The notes under the pieces: generated by a model
Told to the model about the DNA's origin: nothing
Database searches by the model: none
What the model saw: the letters and a program-made list of their open reading frames with translations, nothing else
Shown: piece after piece, positions 32,699 through 44,762 of the stretch
Position numbering within the stretch: position 1 is the first letter of the stretch
How the letters are laid out: each line of letters begins with the position of its first letter
Made by a program: the position numbers and the translations under genes
NCBI GenBank assembly: GCA_014607495.2
Contig: CP053172.1
Location: 3,610,888 to 3,674,887, forward strand
DNA length: 64,000 nucleotides
Source: Carposina sasakii
Taxonomy: Eukaryota; Arthropoda; Insecta; Lepidoptera; Carposinidae
Direction of reading: 5' to 3'

Positions 32699-34639
32699 TT
32701 AGTTATAACACAAACTAACCCCACATTTTTCGCAGTTTGTTTGCGTATACCCACTGCAGCCTGGGAATTTGCACCTCATTCGTTTATTCACCCAAACTGG
32801 CCAATTACCATATTGGTCCAACCTCACATCTTTCGGAGGAACGTGTTGAGCCGGACCTTTCTTCTTTTTATTTTGAATGAGACATTCAACATCACTTTTG
32901 CGCTTTGTACGGTTGATTGTTTTATATTTGCATAACGTCTCTGCAATAACTAGTCTGAAATCTGCAGAATTGAGAGTTTTGCTGGTACTACCTTTTTCAG
33001 CATTTATTCTTCTATATAAAAGCCATGAATCACACATAGCCATGTCTAAGAAATGATAAAAAATTCGAATATACCATCGTTTACTACGGAGTTTTATTTT
33101 ATAGTGGCCCATAACACAATCTAAAAGATCAACGCCACCCATATGTCGATTATATTCTGCTACAACAAAAGGACGTTCAACAGAAATGTATTGTTTTCCA
33201 GATTTGTCCCATCTTCTTACTTCAGATGTTGGGTGCTTTCCTGCAAAATTGGATGCCAGAGTTACGATTTTGTTATCTCTCCAAGCGACTACAGCAACAT
33301 CAACTCCATTGCAGTTACCGACCTGTTCTATTGATGTACCGCGTGGTTCTTTTTTAAAAACTTTTTCCTCTGGCAGCTTGCAGTTGCGAATATGGTTTTT
33401 TCGTTTAGTACCTAAAGCCAAAATGCCGCGACCAGACATGTGTTCGATAAGAGGGATCGAGGTGTAGTAGTTATCGAAAAACAGCCGATAGTTCTGGTTG
33501 GTGGGCACATCGCGGGCAAGGCGAACCACCACATTAGATGATGCTCCTAAGTCAGGCTCACCGATTGCGCATTTATTTTCCTGCCCACTATATACAGTAA
33601 TACCCCGCTTTACGCGAGGGATACGTTCCGGAAAAAATCGCGTTAACTAAAATTCGCGTATATCAAGGTTTATGATTAAACATATTCAAAATTTAATCTT
33701 TGCCATAGAACAAAGTCGTAGTATGGGCAATCCCCAGTTCTTCAATCAGAATGTTCAGAGGACCCGAGGATTCTCGCGACCAAAGGGGAGTTAATGACTA
33801 AATTATATTTATACACATTCTTTCGCATTATGCGAAGCATTTAAACGTAAATTTTAATTTTCGCGTTATAGTGAAACCGCGCATAACGGGGTCGCGTAAA
33901 GTGGGGTATTACTGTACTTCAAATTTATATCCATATCCAGATACACCACATATAACAAAAAGTTTAAATCCCCATTTGTGCGGTTTGTCGGGTAAATACT
34001 GTTTCAATACACTTCGAGCTTTCGTTGAACACATTTGTTCGTCTACAGACAAATGCGCTTCAAATGGAACTTTTTTGAAGTTGTGGTTGAGTGCCTCTAT
34101 CAATGGACGGATTTTATACAATCGATCAGAATCAACATGGTCATATGGTAACATTGTGCTGTTGTCATTGAAGTGTACAAATTGCCTAAGTAATTCGAAT
34201 CGTTTTGACGTCATTGTTTCTTGTATCGGCGCAAAGCTGATGTTTTTAGACCAATACATTTTTACATTTGGCATACGAACTATTGACATGTAATATATAA
34301 TACCAATGAATTGACGGATTTCTTGACTAGTTGCGTTTACAGGTTTATTAGCATCTTTCTGAACAGAGTATAAATTAGTCTGGTCTCTAATACGGTCGAT
34401 AATGTCCTCAGTAAACAGAAATGAAAATACCTCAAATGGAGTATCCAAGCAAAGTATCTCTGGAGGCAACTTGTCAGATCCATGAAAGCGTAGTTGGTCG
34501 TCATTTAAATTCAGGCTTTTCGTTTTCCATGGGATATTTAACCTAGGCACACGATTAGATGTTCTTGGAGCTACTGCAGAACTAGTACTAGGAGGTGCGG
34601 AGGCCAGACTTGAGTCCGTTGCAGTAGTATTGATTGTAT
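32699..34639 (-). pseudogene. piggyBac transposase interrupted by a MITE
   Basis: The N-terminal half (34639-33915) and C-terminal half (33594-32699) are one frame once the 320-bp insert and one TA are removed. Upstream, TCAAACAG at 34640-34648 could be a splice acceptor. Candidate catalytic Asps are in AHLSVDEQM, RLFFDNYYTS and HMGGVDLLD. The C-terminus has the Cys-rich domain of piggyBac (MRCKFPGCSGYTQTNCEKCG), which the copy at 6190-7990 lacks. Other than the insert I see no lesion. TTAA termini were not found. The splice phase fits a MADF-type exon at 34680-34878. Confidence 0.88.
33595..33914. mobile_element. MITE with CAGTAATACCCC ends inside piggyBac
   Basis: 320-bp element with inverted ends CAGTAATACCCCGCTTTACGCG and imperfect inverse, flanked by TA at 33593-33594 and 33915-33916. 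No coding capacity. CAG-type ends and a TA duplication suggest mobilisation by a pogo/Tigger or mariner transposase. Its exact removal leaves the piggyBac frame open, confirming the boundaries. Confidence 0.92.
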
Positions 34640-34679
34640 CTGTTTGATTAAAATAAATGGAGTTACATTATTTACTTAC

Positions 34680-34878
34680 ATCGACTATTTTTTTCTTCAT
34701 TTGTAAGGCTTTCCCAGTCGTCGGAGAGTTTTTGGCTTATGTCCATCCAGGCATCTCTCTTGGATATAGTAGAGTACGTTGCCATTGATTTGGCATAAAG
34801 ATAGGGCCGAGACTCCACCTCTATAATTAGCATTTCTGGATCTATAAACCACGACATCATAGGTATCGACATCGACAT
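34680..34878 (-). other. Half MADF-domain exon upstream of piggyBac
   Basis: An ATG at 34878 opens a frame whose residues 10-66 look like the first part of a MADF domain (EVESRPYLYAKSMATY, RDAWMDISQKLSDDWESL). It ends in a good donor (TCGAT/GTAAGT). The usual second half (WK.LRD...) is absent. Splicing to the acceptor at 34640 would join it in phase to the piggyBac frame. It may be a captured exon, or the first exon of a gene or Harbinger accessory gene into which piggyBac landed. Confidence 0.55.
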
Positions 34879-35145
34879 TATACGCAAACGAGTAACGCGC
34901 GCCCATCCGCTAAGACAGTTCACGGCACACTGAACGCTGCGCCCGCGTTTTTTTACCGCGCGTGTGAATATTAGTAGGTAGATTCATATGGTCTATTCAT
35001 TCAAACGCCTAAGGCGTCGTCCTAATTGGGAGCGATCGTACGATGGCGCGATGCGTTTTTCATCTCACGATCAAAGTGGTCGTACGATGACCTAACAGGT
35101 GTCCTAATAGATCGCGCGATGTCTATCGTGCGATGCCGTCGCTCG

Positions 35146-37526
35146 ATGGCTGGCGTCGCGCTTTACGCCACTTTAACGATGGCTCTTTATAGAGATACAC
35201 AGTTTTTGCTGTCGGGCAATATTGCTTTAAAAATTGCAAATGACATTGAAAAAAGGAAACGTAGACAACATAAAATACTTTATAGATCCAGAAATCTGCG
35301 CGGTGAATTTTTCAACCTTTATTTTGATGTACGAAATAACGAAGAAGACTTTTACGATTATTTGTCCATGGCAAAAGAAACATTTGACTACATCTGCAAT
35401 GGAATACGTAGCGATTGTAATCATAGAGTGACCAACTTTAAAAAACCCATTAGTGTGGAAGAAAGATTGGTATTAACAATCAGGTAAGTTTTTTATTATT
35501 ATTATGTGTGCGTACATTTAAATGAAAGACAAACATTTTATGTATTTATTATATATTTTTATTATGTATTTATTATCTTTTTTATTTTTCTTTCATATAG
35601 GTAGTCATTATGTCGGTTTAATGTGCAACAGAGTATATAAAACACTTCTTAAGTCAGCAAAATTACGTAGAATTCTAGTTTTAAACTACTGGATGTACAA
35701 ATTTTAATAAAATCTTATAATCAACTATTACGGTATAAAAAAAGGAATAATCACACATTCTTTTATAAGAAAAAGAAATTGAGGTGTAAAAAATCTTATA
35801 TTCAAGAATCATATTGAGCATTAAATGATTCGTAGAATTGTTGTGTGTTTGTTGGTGGTGCCATGGATGGATGTGAGGATGCGTGCACAGGTGAGGGTAT
35901 GATTGTTGACATAGTAGATGAAGAGTTTGAAGGGGGTGATGGCATAGCTAGAGAAATTTCGTCTGCTATTGTATTCTGTAATTTACTTTTTAATCTTAAT
36001 TTTTGCACTGGATTCATATATTTAAAATATGGAGCTAGCGATTTCAAAAATAGTAAATCTTCATCCTCAACTTCTTTTTCTTTCTCCTTAAACGCTTTAA
36101 TTTTATCTTCTTCGATTTGGATCATTCGACGCTGATATTCGGTTAAAGATTGATTTTCTTTACGTTTTCTTTTTTGGGATCCACTTTGTAATCCACTATC
36201 TAAAGCTTCAGTTGACAAAGCACTCGAGCTCTGTGTATTTGTACTGCGCACACTGGTAGACAGTGGTTCGTCATCAGAAGATACAAAAGTCTCGGATCTA
36301 TTAATCATTGCAGTATTATTATCTTCATCAGGCAACTGAAGATTCTGCTCTGATCTTGAAGTGGATGGTAGGCTGGCATCATTATCATTATTTCCAGTTT
36401 CTTGATGAACACTATTACCTTCGGTTGGTCGAGGCATTGAAACATCCTTTAAAAACAACATATGTTGGTAATAGGTCCACTTTCCTGAGTAATATTGTTC
36501 ATTTGGACTTCCTGAATCTCCAGAGCGAGGCTTACGAACTTTTTTCAATTCTTTTAGAAAGACATCCCTTAAGTGTCGCCACCTAGTTTTAACGTCCATT
36601 TCTGTAATAAATAACAATAAATTTTAATTCGTGTTATTATTTACAGGTACTTAATAACAGGAACCTCTTTTCGGAAATTAGGAGTGCCATTTCGCATTTC
36701 AAAAACCGCAATAGCAAGTATCGTGATGGAGGTTTGTAGTGCAATTTGGAATAATTTTAACGAAATACATATGAAGTTTCCTAGTATCGAAGATTTTAAG
36801 GAAATAGCAAATTCATTTTCAAATAAAAATAAATTTCCACATTGCTGTGGGAATCTGGACGGAAAACACATTCGTGTCGTAAAGCCACAACTCTCTGGAA
36901 GCATGTATTTCAACTACAAAAATTATTACTCAATTGTTTTATTAGGGATCTCCGATTCAGACAACACATTTCGCATCATTGACGTAGGTGCATACGGGAA
37001 AGATAGTGATGGAGGCGTTCTCAGCAATTCAAAATTTTTTCAAGAACTTAACAGTGGAAATATTCAATTACCACCCGAGGAACGATTACCGAATAGTGAT
37101 ATTGTGGCACCATATGTATTTTTAGGGGACGAGGCTTTTCCTTTGAAAACGTTCATAATGAGACCTTATCCAAGAACACAAGCAACAGGAAATGCAGATA
37201 AATCAAGATTTAATTTCAAATTGTCTACTACAAGGGTCGGTATAGAATGCACCTTTGGAATGGCTGCTAGTAAATTTAGAATTCTTTTAAAAAGCATCGA
37301 AACATCTGTGGATAATTCAATTAAAATTGTAAAGGCAGTCTGTCTGTTGCACAATATTATAATACACAGAGATAAGAGAGAATCAGAATTATCTGTAACA
37401 AATAATCAATTAAATAACAATTATGGAAGACTTCCTCGTAATAGAGTTAATAATCGCGCTACAATAACAGCAATTAACGCTAGAGAACTCTTCACCACTT
37501 ATTTCCTTAATAGAAATGATTCCTAA
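35146..37526 (+). CDS. Harbinger E transposase, two exons, apparently intact
   Basis: Exon 1 (35146-35483, ending ATCAG/GTAAGT) and exon 2 (36647-37526, after TTTACAG) join in phase for 405 residues; a second ATG at 35179 is an alternative start. The N-terminal part has DFYDYLSMAKETFDYI and ERLVLTIRYLITGTSFRKL. The core has Asp in CGNLDGKHIRV, Asp in KDSDGGVL and Glu in VGIECTFGMAAS. The Leu/His segment AVCLLHNII is present. No lesion is seen. The catalytic exon lies inside the intron of the antisense MADF gene, as in elements C and D. Confidence 0.92.
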
Positions 37527-38073
37527 TTATCAGTTAATTTACGTCAATAGGACTTAGTGCATGGTTGGCATACTAAATTCACCTATGAGGAGCCCCACTA
37601 TGGGAAAATAAAATTATAAAAAATGTAAAAAATATATTGACGATTCAAACCCTCATATCTTCTAACGTATACCACTTACGACAATTTACTTGACACATGT
37701 TTCATCATTGGCTGTCACAATTTTTTCCCCTTACTGGGGCTCCTCATGGGTGAACTCACTATGCCAGGCTTCATAAAAAAATGTCAGAACCTCTTCAGTA
37801 ATGAACGGAGGTACGATTTACGATTACGATTCAAATTATATCTAACTATACTAAGTCGATACTTAAGCCGTGTGTGTGGTATACATTATATAATTCTGGT
37901 TGTGATTAAAACTAAGCTCAAATTACTATCTACTTACTTGTTTTATTTACGTTCCTCGCAATTATATCCCATGCTCTTTCACTTTTCAACCTGTTTTTAT
38001 AGTCCTCACTCTGTTTATTCCAAACAACAGGATGTAAACGTACTTGGTTAATTAAATCTTCTTCGAATGTCAT
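35802..38073 (-). CDS. MADF-BESS accessory protein of Harbinger E
   Basis: Exon 1 (37938-38073) and exon 2 (35802-36601) have GT-AG borders and matching phases, 311 residues. The join completes a MADF domain: DLINQVRLHPVVWNKQSEDY, SERAWDIIARNV, then VKTRWRHLRDVFLKELKKV and YYSGKWTYYQHMLFL. A basic/coiled segment (SQKRKRKENQ, RMIQIEEDKIKAF) and a BESS-like motif (DEDLLFLKSLAPYFKYMN) follow. The C-terminus is Ser/Pro-rich. It is presumed to bind the repeats of element E and recruit the transposase. Confidence 0.88.
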
Positions 38074-38449
38074 CTTGTATGTAACAGAATAGCCAAACGC
38101 TTTACACAAACAATGAAAACACAAAATGGCGTCCGGCCGCGAGCGAGCCGAGTACCTACTGTGTGTCACTGGTGTTGGCCCTTGCCCCTTTCTTTCGTCC
38201 CGCGCCCCTCGCGCGTCGACGCATCGCGTATGTAACCAATTAGGACACTCAAAAGAGATCTGTTGCTTTGATTACATGATCGCACGATCAAACGCATCGT
38301 ACGATCGTTATTAAGCATTTCATGTGCTCGCACGATTACTTGCGAGGTTCAAATAGGACACTCTGATGAAATTTGTATCTTTGAACTCATCGCACGACGA
38401 GAACGCATCGCGCCATCGTACGATCGCTCCCAATTAGGACGACGCCTAA

Positions 38450-38867
38450 CACCCAACGCTGGAAATAGATCACTGCGCGATAAAAATACGTCGCGTTTTA
38501 AAAACGCTGATGTGCGAACAGCTACTTGGATATGCATTTGTTCTATTTGAGCGGTTTTTTTACACGCGGTAAAAATCAGCTCGTGCGAATGAGCTCTTAT
38601 TTTTTGGACAAAGACAAGCGGCCCTTGAATAAGGTCAATGACTCATCGATAGAAATTTCTCTTTGACAATTTTACAGGGAGGAAAATTTTGATGAGTGAT
38701 GCGAAATCATTGGCTAAAGATAAGGAAAATAAAAATATAGAAAACTTTTATATTAAACCATAAATTTATTGTTTCATTATATCATATTCCCATTTTTCAA
38801 ATACAAAATTTTTACGACTTAAATATTCCATTTTAACATAATATAAAACAGATAAAGGATGAGGCTT
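38450..38867. other. No gene recognised; 3' flank of the viral remnant
   Basis: AT-rich from 38680. On the minus strand an AATAAA at about 38770 could be a polyadenylation signal of the integrated viral gene. Confidence 0.35.
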
Positions 38868-40352
38868 CTAAGTAATATACTTAAGAAAGGGCGCTTCTCG
38901 CCAAGTGTGTTTCCAGACTCTCGAATCGAAAGTAGCGTCGTTTGGTATGACGTCACGATTTGTTAGTACAATAATAGGTGTCCTTTGGATACAAGCGTCA
39001 CCTTCATATTTTATATGAGCTGGACAAGTATCTCCACCAAAAAGTAATTTTAACACTTCCTCTGATCCAGGCTCAAAGTTGGGTTCATTCCATAATAACA
39101 CTCGCCTTTGCATGGCATCTTGTAGTGGAAATCTATCGTACTTATTGAAGTTACCAATTTGACCAAAATTAACACAACTATGTATTAAACAATCAAAAAA
39201 GAAATTTTTTCCAGAGCAGGCAGGACCTATAACACAAATATAAGTTTTTCAAAAAACTATAAACTTCTGATTTAGATTGCTGTTGATGAAGTAATAATTT
39301 CTCTAAGATTTGTACAGAGTTTGGAATGTCATAATAATATTCACCTACGTTATTCCATAGTGCTACATAGATTAACTTATTCATAGATATATTACGTGAT
39401 TTTAAAAATATTTCGCGATATGACATGTCTACAAAAGTTTGATTAATGTTATGAAAACAAGTTTGTAAAAGTTGCTTATTTTTAGGCATATACTTAAATG
39501 GACCTTGTGTCCAATGACCAGTATATAATATATTTTTTGTAGGTGTTATTATGAACGAACTTAGCCACTCTTCCAGCCGGTTATTGGTCTTTTTTCGACT
39601 TTTACATTTTTGGTTTTCATTACTTGTTTGGTTATGTCCTTTCTCAGCTTCATTATCTGACTGTACACAGGGCAAGTCTTCGAAGAGACTACTATTAATG
39701 ACGAGAAGGTTCTCTTGCGCCAATAATCTGTTTTTGTTAATTTCGAATATTCTTTGAAGGGGTAAAGCTCTAGCTTTGCCAGCATCAAACCAGAGTCTTC
39801 CGGAGTGGACATAGAAACATACTGTCTGTGTCCTTTATTAAAATAGTTTGAGAAATTTTGCCAGTATTTGACACCAAGGAGTGAGCTTGGGCAAGATTTT
39901 CGACCATACAAGCGAAGCCCTCGTCGTTCAATGCATCCTCGCTGTTGTTCGACTCCACGCTCGGTGTCCTCAGTTTTTTCGTTGCTGGTTTTTTCTACGT
40001 GTAGATCTAATTCGGCTTCCGACTCGAACTCTACGCTCAGTTGTGTTTCCATGAACATTTCTCCCGGTTGATAATCCTCTTCTTCGTCCGAGTATACTGT
40101 TACCATTTTCGGCTTCTTCGATGCATACTTCTCCGTCTGGAACTGCACTTGTTTGTGTTTCTTCCCATTTAGCTTCTTCTGTTTCATTATATCCTTCAGT
40201 GGTGAAGTCTCGAAGTCTTTGGACGTGGAGGCACCTGCACGTGGAGCCACTGTACGAACAGTCGTGCACGACATGGAGATGTTCTTCGTGTTTTGCAATG
40301 ATAAAGATGTTAATTGTTCCTCGTCCGACAAATCTGAACATTTCAAGAACAT
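38868..40352 (-). pseudogene. Endogenous densovirus NS1 remnant
   Basis: Minus-strand frames resemble the replication initiator and SF3 helicase of densoviruses (Parvoviridae). The C-terminal frame (38868 to about 39240) holds a Walker A-like GPACSGKN and a Walker B-like VLLWNEPN. An upstream frame (39193-39723) holds the region before it (LEEWLSSFIITPTKNI). A third frame (39561-40352) is an acidic N-terminal region. At least two frame changes separate them, near 39235 and between 39560 and 39720, so no full NS1 can be made. No structural gene was seen. The 5' boundary at about 40352 runs directly into a Harbinger fragment. Confidence 0.85.
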
Positions 40353-41035
40353 TGCATAGTAGATTCCAATGTAGCTTCATCTGTAAAAACTGGTACGGGA
40401 ATATTCAACTTGGCAGTCATGTTGTGTAATACTACGCAAGCATTTACAATTAATGCTACCACTGGTAGAATATAATAAAGAACTCTGTTTACAATCAAGA
40501 AACGATCTCTCTATAATTTTTCTTTTTCTCACATGAACATAATGTGTGTCTTCAGTACCAGGAATACTGTCTGTTATGGGAGCCATCTTATATTGTCCTT
40601 AAGCATATCCAGAATGATCTAAAATTTAAATAAAGCATGTTTGAATATGTTAATTTGGTGTAAATTCAAATTGCTCATAAGTATTAATAAATATTTTTCA
40701 TTCCGGGTAGGTATGTATACTGTGGAGTACAGATGAATGTGTGCATATTGGTTCATTAATGCTTTCCAAGATTCTAGAACACATTGTTAAATATTACAAG
40801 GAAATTTTATACACACGTAGTGACCATATAGATAGACTCATTGCTGCTTATATCTTTTAAATGCTGGTTTAGGGGATGATTAACCCAAATGAACGAATTA
40901 TTAGTAACTCCTCCATAGCTAGCATCCACACTAATAATTTCCATATTAGCGTTACAAATTAAAAAAGAGCTTATACCAGAGAGAGCTGATACCGTTTGCT
41001 TTTTAACATTTCCACACTTTAAAGTATGCACACGC
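40353..41035 (-). pseudogene. Decayed Harbinger fragment related to element A
   Basis: Nucleotide similarity to 9930-10600 is clear. It has the exon-5 part (APITDSIPGTEDTHYVHVRKRKIIER) with deletions, the intron, and the exon-4 part (MEIISVDASYGGVTNNSFIW). The 3' end of the fragment stops at the viral remnant near 40352. Multiple frame changes show this copy is older than element A. Confidence 0.85.
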
Positions 41036-43236
41036 CTGACTGAATTTCTGCACTATCTTCTTTTAATAGTGATGGTAGATACAATATTTTTAATAGAAGC
41101 AAATATTTTTGAAAGGTATTACGAAGAGAGTATATTGAACTTTGGCTAAACTAGAATAGGAAGGTATCATGTTAGTGTCAAAAATAATATGTACATAACA
41201 TACAATAGTCTTTCTACCAAAACACAACACTTCATAACTTCCACAACGGAAGTAGGTTGGTACTCCACTTTATTCATCTGGAAACATGGTGACTGGCAGT
41301 GATTAAGAAATGAGACGCTCACTCGATGTGATCTAGTAACGACGATATTAGTGATGTCGGAAATGGAATAAAGTATATATATATATACAGGGTGATTTTT
41401 GGTCTTCAACGTTCCCGAAAACTACGGAATCTCCTCATCATCACGATCATTTTTTTCTTTTAAGTACTGAAAGAGTTTACAGGTCTCAGTTTAAATATAG
41501 CTTAAATCAAGGTAAACTACAATTAGATAGGTAAGGAACAATACTTTCCCCGTGGAACGGCGGAAGGATGGCTGGCACGGACAGGAAAAGACCCCACATG
41601 GTCATCTTTCAGCTGGAAACACGTGGCATGCTGCCCATGGTGGTAGATTTGGTGGATTGAGCTCAGGCAGGCCTACCAGGGCCTATGTAGCTTGCATCCC
41701 GCAGAACAGCAAGACCCATCACAAATTCTATGGGAATACAAGGCAAATCCTCAATATCTAACTTCAAAATAGAAAATCCAATAAATAAGAGTTGACAAAC
41801 AAATTTAAAAATACTTACATGATAGATATTTTTCACTTTCTCTTTACATATTACTCTTTATTAAATAATTTAGAAAGATAAATCTTTTGAAGATATGTGC
41901 TTTATGCAAATTAAAAATGGAGTCTCTTGGCTCCGTGATCTAGGATGTAAACCTCCATCTTGTTCGGTAGAATTTTGAAAAGAAAGCTAGGAATCATTGC
42001 AATTGTTTAAATACTTTCAAACCGAGACATCAATGTCTGACGGAAAAAACTAGCAATCGATTGCATACTGGACTACCTATACATTTTTAAAGAGAATCAA
42101 AAGCTGAGCTAATTTCGATTATCGTTCCACTCTCTATCTATAGATGTCGTTGCGAAATAATTTTGTTACAAACTACACACAATGCAACTGTACGACGTAA
42201 AATTTTATTTTTGTTAAGACCTAATTCACGATCCTTTCACGACCTTGACGGGTAACATGACTTCCCTTCTAGCACCATTTGGTGGAGATCCCTAATTTCG
42301 CATTTCGATCCCAAGCTCTTCGACAAGAGTTCGCGAGCCTTTGCGCAATTCATCCGATCTTTAGGATCAGGAAAAATCAGGTTCTTAACCGTCAAATTGA
42401 GAGACCAGAATAGTCCCTTCTCATTTCCATACAACGCTACGCCGTCGCAGTTCACAGAATCAGGAACGACGCTCCTGAAGAAGAGAAGTCCTTCTCCCAT
42501 TACAGTTTGTTTCATAAAATTACTCCTGATATGCGTGATTTCGAAACTAACATATTTTTGATATGTATGTAATAATACCGATAATGTAGTCACATACATT
42601 GTAACTAGCGCCATCATTCAACGGTACTATTTGGTGAAACGCACTTTAGCATTGTAGCGTGCTCTGGGGGAGGCTTACGTTCTTGTGGACTTTTCATGGC
42701 TGAAATAGTGATGCTAGTGACAGAATGATTATTGATAGTTCTTTATTTAATTTAGGTGCCTGCAGAGAAAGGGAAGGACATTTTCTGGAACTTGGCAATT
42801 TTTCTTTAATATGTCCAGTTGTTCTGGCTTAATACCTTCAATCATAATATTGTTTATTCTGCTAAGAATCTCCTGGTGCACTGGAGCACCAAGAATTTCT
42901 TTTTGATCATCAGCTGCACCCAGTCTACCATGATATTTTCTTCCAAATTTTCAATTTCCATTGGAAATAAATACAATATTTGTGAAGCGCAGCTGTCTTG
43001 CTTATATTGTATGTCACAGTATTCCTCTATTCATCATTATAGGCTGACGTCCAGTCTCCAACCTCTAACATTCGTTCTGGAGAAGAATGGGACGAAGTCT
43101 GTGAGGAGTTTCTGAATGGCATGGGAGTCCCATCATATGAAAGCAAGATTTCATCATTTGGGATAGCTCCCAGTACGTTCCACTCTTCTGCTATGTTCAC
43201 CTCCTTATCAGTTTTCTAGTTCTAGCTGTTCCACTT
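41036..43236. other. Largely unrecognised; two coding-like ORFs
   Basis: A TA-rich tract followed by CAGGGTGATTTTTGG at about 41390 resembles the end of a mariner-type element, but no partner was found. Minus-strand ORF 42237-42617 (VVPDSVNCDGVALYGNEKG, MNCAKARELLSKSLGSKCEI) and a broken minus-strand frame at about 42745-43215 (NVLGAIPNDEILLSYDG; IEGIKPEQLDILKKN) look coding but are not recognised. Confidence 0.35.
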
Positions 43237-43244
43237 GCTGTGCT

Positions 43245-44762
43245 TAGGGATGAAACGATACCATAGAGGTATCGATACTTTACTCGATACAGTATCGGTC
43301 GTCAAGTATTCATACTTACTCGGTATCGATTGAAAAGTATCGATACTTGTATCGAATCGTTTTTGTAAAATTTAGAGTAAAAACCGTAACAAGTATTATT
43401 GGCATTCTTTATTATCTTTTTTTTTTAAATATTTCCACACTAGACTTCGGAGGCCCCATTTTCAATAACTCACGAAATTAAAAACCAAAGAAACACCTGA
43501 CTAGCTAGTAAGATCAGCGGGACGCGGAACAGATCATCATTCAAACTGTCAGTCACGACATAGCGACAAAATATTATGGCGGCGCGGCGACCAGTAGGCG
43601 CAGCATGACGCGTAGACTAAACGTATGTCTCTCATCTATTGCTACAACTTTTCGTTATATTTTATCAAATAAATACTAGAAAAATGTCTCGGGTGTACGC
43701 AAATTAATTGCTTAGTTTTTACGCGGAAAAGGAAAGGCGGAAGAAACAAGGGCATAACGTTCGGCAATTGTGTGATCCGTTAGAGCTCCTTGAGGCGGAA
43801 TTCTTCGAAAATTTTAAAATAAGCCCCGAAATGGTGCAATATTTATGCACCGAACTTAATGTAGACCTAGCTCCTAGGACTGCATCCCTTATTTCTTCCC
43901 ATTTCTGTATATTGGACCTTTGCCCCATAGGCCCACCAAATTCCCCATTCGCAAAATTGCGGTGGGAATCCATATATTCTATTATGTGCTTGATTTGGGC
44001 ACTTGTGCATCTTGAGAACCTGAAAGTTGTAAAAATGCTATACACTTGAAAAACTCGAGAGCTATCCGTAATGCAATGCTCATACTCACTTCTTTTTTAT
44101 ATTCAACGACGATGACATAGTTAAAAAACCCGCCTTAACACTTGAACATGAGCTTGAAGATAACACAAGATAACAGAACACGTTTGACATCTATCAGTGT
44201 CATAATCGAAGTAAATGAATGAATGATGAGTGAACAAATAGTGATGTACGTGAAACGATTAAAATCTGTAAGCATATGTGACCATGTACAAAATATATTA
44301 TATTTTATAATGGCAACTTTGTTATGGCTTCCTAGAGAAACCTTAGTCTACTGTAGTCATTTTCTCTTCCGGTAATTACGTGCTTGCTGTCAAGCCATAA
44401 GGTGTAGAGAAGACATCGTTTTAAACCCCATAGCCTTATATGTCTACTAAAGTACGTGCTGCGCGTGCAGGGATTACGGCGACCTCAGATGACGGCGACT
44501 GACGGTTTTTTTTCGGGCAAACAAGCTTGCCAACTCAACTACACCAAATTAGGACTAGGATGCGTTCAAAAACTTCAATTTAAATTGTGCAATTTTTTTA
44601 TTATTGCTGAAATGAAATAACTATATTTGCATACTGATATGAGTACTTTCGACCGATACCTACTCGATACTTCATTTTAAAGTATCGATACTAAAAGTAC
44701 TTGGTATCGAAAAAAGTATCGAGTATGTTGTACTTGTATTTACTCGTATCGTTTTATATCTA
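43245..44762. mobile_element. Non-autonomous hAT element
   Basis: The inverted ends TAGGGATGAAACGATAC and TAGATATAAAACGATAC are flanked by a perfect 8-bp duplication GCTGTGCT (43237-43244 and 44763-44770). Subterminal regions on both sides are filled with GTATCGATAC-type words. There is no hAT transposase. The interior contains a Harbinger-like fragment on plus (43708-44049). Confidence 0.88.
43708..44049 (+). pseudogene. Harbinger-like N-terminal exon fragment inside the hAT element
   Basis: The translation contains QGHNVRQLCDPLELLEAEF and FKISPEMVQYLCTELNVDL, similar in layout to the first exon of element A (LRDQANPFDLDDEEF; NKDLVHNLCDELRPH). After about residue 58 the sequence no longer resembles a transposase. 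It has no partner exons nearby on this strand. Confidence 0.55.

Larger units (their letters stand above)
35013..38446 (+). mobile_element. PIF/Harbinger element E
   Basis: The ends GGCGTCGTCCTAATTGGGAG and the inverse are flanked by TAA at 35010-35012 and 38447-38449. The repeats continue for about 45 bp (GATCGTACGATGGCGCGATGCG). The subterminal regions are dense in CGTACGATCG and GGACACT words, probable binding sites for the transposase or accessory protein. Length 3434 bp. Both genes are open, so this is a candidate autonomous element. Confidence 0.94.

Noticed and set aside
41381..41420. TATATATACAGGGTGATTTTTGG as the end of a mariner-type element
   Set aside because: No inverted partner nearby; left as a note.
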